The notes below the pieces were generated by a model. The model was given only the letters and a program-made list of their open reading frames with translations, made no database searches and was not told where the DNA came from. This document shows, one piece after another, positions 36,086-42,888 of a stretch of DNA of 64,000 nucleotides. Position 1 is the stretch's first letter; each line of letters starts with the position of its first letter. Origin of the DNA: Rhizobium sophoriradicis (GTDB taxonomy: Bacteria > Pseudomonadota > Alphaproteobacteria > Rhizobiales > Rhizobiaceae); assembly GCF_003939025.1 (NCBI RefSeq), contig NZ_RQIH01000014.1, positions 166,429-230,428 on the forward strand. The letters are read 5' to 3'. Position numbers and translations under genes: made by a program.

Positions 36086-36493
36086 TCAGAGTGAGAGAAA
36101 TACTGATGCAGGCATGAGAAATCGCTCGCTCAGCGCGCGCGCCTGCCTGAGATTGATTTGCCGTTTCCCACTGAGGATCTCAGAGACGACGGACTGAGCG
36201 CCGACTTCCGGCACCTCGGACTGGCTGAGGCCCCGCTCCTCCATAATATAACGAAGTGCATCGGCTCCGGTCACGGGAGGCATCGGCCGGTTCTGCTCGT
36301 CATAGGCCTCAACAAGGTCCGCCATGCGAGACGCAAGCAAGGCCAAAGGATGATCATCATCGTCGCCCACTTCAACGAGAATCTCATCAAGCTGCTCCAC
36401 CAGACGATCATACTCAGCCTCGTTGATCGGCATGGCAAGAAGAGGAGCCACATGCGTCCAGTGCTCGCTTACAAGTTTTACAAGTGCGCTCAT
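36086..36493 (-). CDS. HigA-like antitoxin (COG5499-type HTH protein), no toxin adjacent
   Basis: A 135-residue protein in the COG5499 group. The N-terminal part (INEAEYDRLVEQLDEILVEV and HPLALLASRMADLVEAYDEQ) is the usual dimer/toxin-binding region; the C terminus is an XRE helix-turn-helix (ALRYIMEERGLSQSEVPEVG; SEILSGKRQINLRQARALSE). The family normally pairs with a HigB/RelE-like mRNA interferase directly upstream, but only 66 bases separate it from the upstream membrane gene and no toxin frame is there. It could be an orphan left after toxin loss. Confidence 0.82.
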   Translation of the reverse strand: MSALVKLVSEHWTHVAPLLAMPINEAEYDRLVEQLDEILVEVGDDDDHPLALLASRMADLVEAYDEQNRPMPPVTGADALRYIMEERGLSQSEVPEVGAQSVVSEILSGKRQINLRQARALSERFLMPASVFLSL

Positions 36494-36559
36494 TGGCCTA
36501 ACCCTTCCATGCTCCTTCAGCCTATTGATATAAACTCATTTCGCGATCGACGAAATCTT

Positions 36560-37033
36560 TCACAGAAATCCGATCCACCGTCCGGCCAACAGGGCGGCGA
36601 TCCAGGTTGCGGCCGACAGGGCCGCGGAGAAGCGCAGGCCGGGCCGGATCAGGCCGGTTGTCATGAGCGTCTTCCACGCTGGCCCGAGATGGACGGCAAG
36701 GAGATTGAGCAGGCCGAGCCCGATCAGGACGAGCTTGGTGAGGAAGGCGGGATTGGCGGCATATTCGACCGCCCGCACGCTGAAGAGGCAGAAGCCGGTG
36801 ACGACGGCCGCGGCAAGGCCGATGCCCGCCGCGCGCGACAGAAACGGCGCGATGATCTCCGCCGGCACCTTGCGGAAGAAGCCGGCGAGCCTCAGATCGA
36901 GCGGCAGGATGGCGCCGACGAGAAGGCCGATCGACAGGATATGGCCGGCATTGACGAACATGTAGAGGGTTGCGGAGCGCCGGAGCGCAACCGCGGGCAT
37001 CGTGGCCGACAGCCATTCGAGAACGGCGATCAC
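36560..37033 (-). CDS. Small inner-membrane protein (DUF6644-like)
   Basis: A 157-residue protein starting at GTG (IAVLEWLSATMPAVALRR), with four hydrophobic segments such as MFVNAGHILSIGLLVGAILP and FLTKLVLIGLGLLNLLAVHL. The conserved histidines in AGHILS and LAVHLGP could bind haem or metal, as in cytochrome-like four-helix proteins. It begins six bases after the stop of the DUF6152-like gene, so the two form an operon. The pairing of such a periplasmic protein with this membrane protein recurs in alphaproteobacteria. Function unknown. Confidence 0.7.
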   Translation of the reverse strand: MIAVLEWLSATMPAVALRRSATLYMFVNAGHILSIGLLVGAILPLDLRLAGFFRKVPAEIIAPFLSRAAGIGLAAAVVTGFCLFSVRAVEYAANPAFLTKLVLIGLGLLNLLAVHLGPAWKTLMTTGLIRPGLRFSAALSAATWIAALLAGRWIGFL

Positions 37034-37039
37034 GACAGG

Positions 37040-37426
37040 TCAGTTCGTCCGGATGCGATCGGGATAAATATCGTAGCGCTTGTCGCCGATGGTGATGCGC
37101 ACGGCCTTCATCCGCTTCTCGCTGCGATCCTGCGAACGGTTGCCGAGAGCGATCACCTGGTCGCCGGGCTTGGCGACGCCCTCGACGAAGCCCGAGCGTT
37201 CCGTCTGGCGCGGATTGCCGAGCTCGACACGCCAGACGCCGTCATCGGCTGTGGCAACGTCGAGCGTCGGATGCGGCCCGCCCATGGAAATCTTCTCGAT
37301 GGTGCCGCGAAGCTCGATCTGATCCGCCTCGGCCCATGACCAGCCGTGATGGGCGGCAGCGCTCGTCGCCAGGGCAGCCGACAGACCAACGGCCGCCAGC
37401 AGATGCTTTGTCGAAATTGCAAACAT
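37040..37426 (-). CDS. Periplasmic DUF6152-like protein
   Basis: A 128-residue protein with a signal peptide (MFAISTKHLLAAVGLSAALA, cleavage near SAAAHH) giving a mature N terminus HHGWSWAEADQIELRG. The mature domain is a small beta-barrel with ISMGGPHPTLDV and YDIYPDRI. The two N-terminal histidines could bind copper, an idea not testable here. GGGAGAAG precedes the ATG. It is followed directly by the small membrane protein. Confidence 0.75.
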   Translation of the reverse strand: MFAISTKHLLAAVGLSAALATSAAAHHGWSWAEADQIELRGTIEKISMGGPHPTLDVATADDGVWRVELGNPRQTERSGFVEGVAKPGDQVIALGNRSQDRSEKRMKAVRITIGDKRYDIYPDRIRTN

Positions 37427-37531
37427 GGATCTTCTCCCTACCCGAATGGACAGGCAGGTGGAGCATCGCAGCGGCGAGAAAAGGCATTTCACCAAATCTT
37501 GAAGAAGGTCCCGCAGACTCTCGAGCGATGC

Positions 37532-37978
37532 TCAGGCGAGCAGGCGGGTGACTTCGGCGCCATGCCGCGGCCCGACGGCATCGGCGATGGTCGTCGAGAA
37601 CAGCACCTTGCGGGTGGCGTCGGCGACCTTGGCGAAGACGTGGCGGATTTCGCAGGTCTGTTCGCCGTCGCAATCGTCGCATTTGCGGTAGGCGGTGATC
37701 GACAGGCACGGCAACGGAGCGATCGGGCCGTCGATGATGCGCAGGATTTCGCCGAAGGTGATGGTGTGGGCGGGTTTCAGCAGCAGATAACCGCCCTGCT
37801 TGCCGCGGCGGCTGACGACGATGCCGTGATGTTTCAGGTCGAGCAGGATTTGTTCGAGGAACTTCTTCGGGATCTTCTGCTGCGCGGCAATGTCGGAAAT
37901 CATCACCGGTTCGTCGGCATCGGCATCTGCCAGAACCGTCAGCGCCCGCAGCGCATATTTCGCCTTTTGCGTAATCAT
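37532..37978 (-). CDS. Rrf2-family transcriptional regulator
   Basis: A 148-residue Rrf2 regulator with the family N terminus MITQKAKYALRALTVLA, recognition helix KIPKKFLEQILLDLKHHGIV and wing SRRGKQGGYLLLKP. Cys91, Cys100, Cys103 and Cys109 could ligate an Fe-S cluster as in IscR, NsrR and RirA, although the spacing differs. It is divergent from cysH, with an inverted repeat over the predicted cysH -10 region, so it likely controls sulfate assimilation. CymR in Bacillus is an Rrf2 protein with that job. This assignment is inference. Confidence 0.88.
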   Translation of the reverse strand: MITQKAKYALRALTVLADADADEPVMISDIAAQQKIPKKFLEQILLDLKHHGIVVSRRGKQGGYLLLKPAHTITFGEILRIIDGPIAPLPCLSITAYRKCDDCDGEQTCEIRHVFAKVADATRKVLFSTTIADAVGPRHGAEVTRLLA

Positions 37979-38397
37979 CTCGGACCGTCGACACACACAT
38001 GCGGCGCGAATTCCGCGCCGCTTCAAAGGTACATCAGCCTCTATGGCACAGCCAGCATGAACGGAATTTGAACGCGCCGGAGAAAGCCTTGAGGAACAAG
38101 CGTTTTGGCCTTGTTTTTCGCCCTTAGCCAAGCTTACTCAATCTACGCCGAAACTGTGGCTTCCGCACCTTTTTCGCCATCACTTCAGATTTCGAATTGA
38201 CAGGCTGCGTGTAACTCTACTATTTTTGTAGACATACCAGCTGTTCGCGGGGATTTTTATCCTCGGGCGGCTGTTTTTTTGCATTGCGGCAGCTTCGGAG
38301 AGATATTTGCTCCTCCGGCCGCAGCTTTCGAAATCCCTTTTTCTGTCCGATCCAGGATTGAACTGCGATACTCCGGTCAACAAAGGACAGGATTCTC
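37979..38397. other. Divergent intergenic region, Rrf2 regulator / cysH
   Basis: These 419 bases carry the regulator promoter on the left and the cysH promoter on the right. No additional gene is supported. The 170-base leader after the predicted cysH start has several G- and C-rich stretches but no recognisable riboswitch. Confidence 0.5.
38197..38232 (+). promoter_or_regulatory. cysHDN promoter with overlapping operator-like palindrome
   Basis: TTGACA (38197-38202) is followed after 18 bases by TATTTT (38221-38226), a sigma-70-like promoter. The palindrome TCTAC-TATTTTT-GTAGA (38216-38232) covers the -10 element. A protein bound there would block transcription. The adjacent divergent Rrf2 regulator is the likely ligand-controlled repressor. 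Confidence 0.55.
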
Positions 38398-39156
38398 ATG
38401 ACTGTTATCGATACGATTGCGGAAGAAGGGCCGATTGCGGAAGCCAAGGCGCTGAACGACAAGCTGGCGGGCCTCGACCTTGCCGGACGTCTGTCGCTGG
38501 TGGCAGGCCTTGGCAGGCGCGTCGTGTTCACCACCTCGCTCGGCATCGAAGACCAGGTGATCAGCGCCGAGATCGGCACGCACCGCCTGCCGATCGACAT
38601 CGCGACGCTCGAGACCGGCCGGCTGTTTGCCGAGACGCTGTCGCTGATCGAGGAGACGGAAGCCCAGTACGACATCCATATCCAGCGCTTCACCCCCGAA
38701 AAGGCCGATATTGATGCCTATGCAGCGAAATACGGCCTGAACGGCTTCTACGAAAGCGTTGAAGCCCGGCATGCCTGTTGCGGCGTGCGCAAGCTGAAGC
38801 CGCTTGCGCGCGCTCTCGAGGGTGCAACGATCTGGATCACCGGCCTGCGCCGCGGCCAATCGGCCAACCGCGCCGAGACGCCCTTTGCCGAATATGACGC
38901 CGAACGGCACCTGTTGAAGGTCAACCCGCTTGCCGATTGGGACCTGGAGGCAATCAAGGCCTTCGTTTCCGACAATGGCGTGCCGGTCAATCCGCTGCAT
39001 GCCCGCGGCTATCCGTCGATCGGCTGCGAGCCGTGCACCCGGGCGATCAAGCCCGGCGAGCCGGAGCGCGCCGGCCGCTGGTGGTGGGAGCAGGACGAGA
39101 AGCGCGAATGCGGCCTGCATGTCGCCGAAGAGGCCTCGGTGATCGCCGCACAATAA
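38398..39156 (+). CDS. cysH: Adenylylsulfate (APS) reductase
   Basis: A 252-residue CysH. The presence of the cysteine pairs Cys127-Cys128 (ACCGVRK) and Cys210-x2-Cys213 (GCEPC) shows it is the [4Fe-4S] APS-reducing type found in rhizobia, not the E. coli PAPS type. The catalytic cysteine is Cys238 in KRECGLH. It reduces APS to sulfite with thioredoxin. It is the first gene of cysH-cysD-cysN, which run in the same direction; the gap to cysD is 115 bases and has no terminator. Confidence 0.94.
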   Translation: MTVIDTIAEEGPIAEAKALNDKLAGLDLAGRLSLVAGLGRRVVFTTSLGIEDQVISAEIGTHRLPIDIATLETGRLFAETLSLIEETEAQYDIHIQRFTPEKADIDAYAAKYGLNGFYESVEARHACCGVRKLKPLARALEGATIWITGLRRGQSANRAETPFAEYDAERHLLKVNPLADWDLEAIKAFVSDNGVPVNPLHARGYPSIGCEPCTRAIKPGEPERAGRWWWEQDEKRECGLHVAEEASVIAAQ

Positions 39157-39271
39157 TCAACCCTCACGGCTTTCCCAATCAGGGCGCGGCGACCGCCGCA
39201 GCCTTTGGGGAAGCCAACATCAAGGACTTGTTTGCGGGCAGCCGCAAACGACCGATAGCCTGGAGTAAGAC

Positions 39272-40225
39272 ATGCCCGATAGCCGTCCGGATACGGAACT
39301 CAGCAATCCCCAGAGCGCCAAAGCGCCGCTCGACCCGCATCTGAAGGCGCTGGAAAACGAATCCATTCATATCTTCCGCGAGGTTGCGGCCGAATTCGAG
39401 CGTCCCGTCATGCTCTATTCGATCGGCAAGGATTCCTCGGTGCTGCTGCACCTGGCGCGCAAGGCCTTCTATCCCGGCCGCGTGCCCTTCCCGCTCCTGC
39501 ATGTGAACACCGGCTGGAAGTTCCGCGAGATGATCGCCTTCCGCGACGAGACTGCCAGGAAGTACGATCTCGACCTGATCGAGCACATCAATCCGCGCGG
39601 TGCGGCCGAAAACATCACGCCCTTCACCCATGGTTCGGCCGCCTTTACCGACATCATGAAGACCGAGAGCCTGCGCCAGGCGCTCGACGCCGGCCAGTTC
39701 GACGCTGCCTTCGGTGGCGCGCGGCGCGACGAAGAGGCAAGCCGCGCCAAGGAGCGCATCTATTCCTTCCGCACGCCCGATCACCGCTGGGATCCTCGCA
39801 ATCAGCGTCCGGAACTCTGGAACGTCTATAACGGCATGATCCGCAAGGGCGAGAGCGTGCGCGCCTTCCCGCTGTCGAACTGGACCGAGGTCGATATCTG
39901 GCGCTACATCCAGGCCGAGGACATTCCGCTGGTGCCGCTCTATTACGCCAAGAAGCGCAAGTTCGTGGAGCGCGACGGCATGATGATCCTGGCCGAGGAT
40001 CCGCGCCTCGAACTCTTGCCCGGCGAAGTGCGCCAGGAAGGCATGATCCGCTTCCGCACGCTCGGCGACTTCCCGCTGACCGGCGCCATCCGCTCGCAGG
40101 CGACCACGCTGGAAGAGGTGATCGCCGAACTCGAAATAGCAACGGTGTCCGAACGCCAGGGCCGCGCCATCGACCGCGACCAGTCCGGCTCCATGGAAAA
40201 GAAGAAGCGTGAAGGATATTTCTGA
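39272..40225 (+). CDS. cysD: Sulfate adenylyltransferase subunit 2
   Basis: A 317-residue CysD. The PP-loop reads MLYSIGKDSSVLLHLARKAF and the family segments FPLLHVNTGWKFREMI and FGGARRDEEASRAKER are intact; the C terminus ends SGSMEKKKREGYF. With CysN it makes APS from ATP and sulfate in the cytosol. GGAGTAAGAC precedes the ATG. The cysN start lies one base after its stop, indicating co-translation. The protein is also homologous to NodP, but the cysH context points to housekeeping sulfate assimilation. Confidence 0.95.
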   Translation: MPDSRPDTELSNPQSAKAPLDPHLKALENESIHIFREVAAEFERPVMLYSIGKDSSVLLHLARKAFYPGRVPFPLLHVNTGWKFREMIAFRDETARKYDLDLIEHINPRGAAENITPFTHGSAAFTDIMKTESLRQALDAGQFDAAFGGARRDEEASRAKERIYSFRTPDHRWDPRNQRPELWNVYNGMIRKGESVRAFPLSNWTEVDIWRYIQAEDIPLVPLYYAKKRKFVERDGMMILAEDPRLELLPGEVRQEGMIRFRTLGDFPLTGAIRSQATTLEEVIAELEIATVSERQGRAIDRDQSGSMEKKKREGYF

Positions 40226-40226
40226 G

Positions 40227-41723
40227 ATGACCGCAGCCAACACCGCCGTCTCGGCCGCAACCGCCGTCAGCCTCCCCGCGGCCGAGCCGCAGAAGGCCCA
40301 GCGCGACTCGCGCCCGCTGCGCCTCATCACCTGCGGCAGCGTCGATGACGGCAAGTCGACGCTGATCGGCCGCCTGCTCTGGGACACCAAGGCGGTCAAG
40401 GAAGACCAGGCCGCCACGCTGCAGCGCGATTCCACCGGCAAGCAGAACGATCTCGGCCTGCCCGACTTCGCACTGCTGCTCGACGGTCTGCAGGCCGAGC
40501 GCGAACAGGGCATCACCATCGATGTCGCCTATCGCTATTTCTCGACTGACAAGCGCTCCTTCATCGTCGCCGACACGCCCGGCCACGAGCAATATACCCG
40601 CAACATGGCGACCGGCGCCTCGACCGCCGACCTCGCCATCCTGCTGGTCGACGCACGCTTCGGCATTCTGGAACAGACGCGCCGTCACGCGACCATCGCT
40701 TCGCTGCTCGGCATCAAGCAGTTCGTGCTTGCCGTCAACAAGATCGACCTGACAGGCTACGACCGCACCGGCTTCGAGAAGATCAGCCATGAATTCCGGG
40801 AATTTGCCCTGTCGCTCGGCGTCAAGCAGATCACTGCCATTCCGATGTCGGCACTGAAGGGCGAAAACGTCGTCTATTCTGGCCAGGCCGCCATGCCTTG
40901 GTACACAGGCCCAACGCTGGTGGAGACGCTGGAGCTGGCGACCGTGCGTTCGTCGCAGACGGTCGGCTTCCGCCTGTCGGTCCAGCGCGTCTCGCGTCCC
41001 GGCGAAAGCTTCCGCGGCTATCAGGGCACGGTTGCCGGCGGCTCGGTCAAACCGGGCGACAGCGTCATGATCCTGCCGTCGGGCATGGTCGCCAATGTCT
41101 CCAAGATCGTCACCTTCGATCTGGTGCGCAACGCCGCCGTCGCCGGTGATGCGATCACGCTGGTGCTCGACCGTCAGGTGGATGTGGCGCGCGGCGACAT
41201 GATCGTCTCGATCGACGCCCAGCCGCAGGTCGGCCTCGCCTTCGACGCGCAGATCGTCGCCCTCCAGCCCGAGGGCATCGAGCCCGGCAAACGCTACTGG
41301 CTGAAGAGCGGTAGCCGCCGCCAGCGCGTCCAGGTGCAGCCGTTAAGCCAGTTGGAACTGAAGACCGGCACGTGGAACGCCGCCCAGCGCCTCTACATGA
41401 ACGCGATCGGCAAGGTGCGCCTTTCCTTCGACGAAGCGGCGATCTTCGATCCCTATGAACAGAACCGCCAGTCCGGCTCCTTCATCCTGATCGATCCGGA
41501 GACCAACAACACGGTCGCCGGCGGCATGGTGACCGGCAAACGCACCGAACTCGGCGGCCTGCACACCGGCGACGCCCGCGTCATCCTCTCGCTGCCGGCC
41601 GATCTCGCCGAACAGATCATGGCCAGCGAACTCTTCGCCAGCCGCAGCCACGAGGCCGAGGTGCGACGCATGACGGCCGCCGAAGCCGCCGACCTGTGGT
41701 CGAGCGCTGCGAGCGATATCTGA
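40227..41723 (+). CDS. cysN: Sulfate adenylyltransferase subunit 1 (GTPase)
   Basis: A 498-residue translation-factor-like GTPase with the P-loop CGSVDDGKSTLIGRLL, switch II DTPGHEQYTRNMATGAS and NKIDL guanine-binding motif. It drives APS synthesis by CysD through GTP hydrolysis. There is no C-terminal APS kinase (CysC) domain, unlike NodQ and CysNC fusions, which fits with an APS-reducing CysH that needs no PAPS. The start MTAANTAVS is preferred; a GTG six codons upstream overlaps cysD. It is the last gene of the operon, followed by a long inverted repeat. Confidence 0.94.
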   Translation: MTAANTAVSAATAVSLPAAEPQKAQRDSRPLRLITCGSVDDGKSTLIGRLLWDTKAVKEDQAATLQRDSTGKQNDLGLPDFALLLDGLQAEREQGITIDVAYRYFSTDKRSFIVADTPGHEQYTRNMATGASTADLAILLVDARFGILEQTRRHATIASLLGIKQFVLAVNKIDLTGYDRTGFEKISHEFREFALSLGVKQITAIPMSALKGENVVYSGQAAMPWYTGPTLVETLELATVRSSQTVGFRLSVQRVSRPGESFRGYQGTVAGGSVKPGDSVMILPSGMVANVSKIVTFDLVRNAAVAGDAITLVLDRQVDVARGDMIVSIDAQPQVGLAFDAQIVALQPEGIEPGKRYWLKSGSRRQRVQVQPLSQLELKTGTWNAAQRLYMNAIGKVRLSFDEAAIFDPYEQNRQSGSFILIDPETNNTVAGGMVTGKRTELGGLHTGDARVILSLPADLAEQIMASELFASRSHEAEVRRMTAAEAADLWSSAASDI

Positions 41724-42144
41724 TAGGAGATTAGGGCTCCCTCCGCCCTCATCCTGAGGTGCCCCGAAGGGGGCCTCGAAGGACGAGGGCGGCCACCGGC
41801 GTCTCTTCGAGGACGATGGGGAGTGCTCATCACCCGCCCCCGTCCTTCGAGGCCACTTCGGGGCACCTCAGGTTGAGGGCTGATCGATGTGCCGTGTGGC
41901 TGCTCCCTCAACTTAAATTTTCTCTGCCGGCCTCTAGGGGCGCCCAAAAATATCTTTTGCAGAAAACGGACGTCTTCCGTTCACGATTCGCTGTCTGGCG
42001 CTTGCCCGCGGGCCGATGTGGGACCATTTTAGATCAGATCCTGGCGATGCGGTAAGACGAGAGGTCATGCCTTGCAACGCTCATTTCGACCTCGACTTGA
42101 CGTGGCGCCTTTTCTCGACTGATCCCCGAGCGAGGAGGTTGTCC
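41724..42144. other. Intergenic region after cysN
   Basis: A 421-base stretch. The first half is the long inverted repeat described separately. The rest is the promoter region of the peroxiredoxin gene; a small dyad (AACGGA-CGTCT-TCCGTT) occurs at 41969-41985. No gene is supported. Confidence 0.45.
41748..41880. repeat. Long inverted repeat element
   Basis: CCTCATCCTGAGGTGCCCCG with GGCCTCGAAGGACGAGGG on the left is mirrored by CCCGTCCTTCGAGGCC and CGGGGCACCTCAGG on the right (41847-41878). Paired, the arms give a stem of about 40 bases around a 50-base loop. The left arm also contains a smaller hairpin. This is a common rhizobial repeat type and may end cysHDN transcripts. Confidence 0.7.
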
Positions 42145-42786
42145 ATGTCCACGCCCTATGTCGACCATCCGCTGCAACCGGGCGACCCGGTCCCGAACGT
42201 TGTGTTTGACGCGATCTCGCGCGAGGGGAAGATCGCACTTGATGATTTTCGTGGCCGCAGCCCCTTGTTGATCGGTTTGTTTCGAGGCCTGCATTGTCCG
42301 TTCTGCCGGCGCCATGTCGCGGCCATGGCCTACCTCAACCCGATGCTGCGTGAGAAAGGCGTTCAGTCCCTGGCTGTGGTAAACACCCCGGTCGAACGCG
42401 CGCGGCTCTATTTCCGCTACCATCCGATACCCGATCTTCTTGCGGCTTCCGACCCGATAAAGGCTTCGCACCGAGCCTTCGGCTTACCCGAGGTCGGGAT
42501 CGACGCGGTCATGGCGATACGGATCGATCTTCCGGGCGAGTTGCCCGAGCCGATGAACCCGATGGCAATGGATGAATTTATCAACGAGAAGGAAGGCTAT
42601 CCAATTACCGAGGCCGACCGGCAGATGATGACTGCCGACAAGGGACAGCTTGTCGGTCAGTTCCTCATCGACCGGGAGGGCATCGTACGCTGGAGCTTCA
42701 CGGAAGTTCTGGAGCCTGGGGTGCAGACGTTCAAGGCACCGAATTCCCAGGAATTGATATCGGTAGCTTCCCAAGTCGCACTGTGA
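42145..42786 (+). CDS. AhpC/TSA-family peroxiredoxin-like protein
   Basis: A 213-residue thioredoxin-fold protein with the redox segment FRGLHCPFCRRHVAAM (Cys about 52 and 55). The usual peroxiredoxin PxxxTxxC is replaced by a CxxC motif, as in the AhpC/TSA 'redoxin' group of unknown partner. It ends with GVQTFKAPNSQELISVASQV. GAGGAGG precedes the ATG. A thiol peroxidase or disulfide reductase role is probable. It stands alone between cysN and the PBP gene. Confidence 0.8.
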   Translation: MSTPYVDHPLQPGDPVPNVVFDAISREGKIALDDFRGRSPLLIGLFRGLHCPFCRRHVAAMAYLNPMLREKGVQSLAVVNTPVERARLYFRYHPIPDLLAASDPIKASHRAFGLPEVGIDAVMAIRIDLPGELPEPMNPMAMDEFINEKEGYPITEADRQMMTADKGQLVGQFLIDREGIVRWSFTEVLEPGVQTFKAPNSQELISVASQVAL

Positions 42787-42888
42787 CAACGAAATACTCC
42801 CACCGTCCGGTTGGGCCTTTTGCGGTAGAACACTCGGCATCACCCGTCTATAAAGGTGATGCTGCGTTGGCTTTTTTAGCGGTAACCG

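Noticed and set aside
39272..41723. Possibility that cysD/cysN are nodP/nodQ
   Set aside because: CysN lacks the APS-kinase domain of NodQ and the genes follow an APS reductase in one operon.
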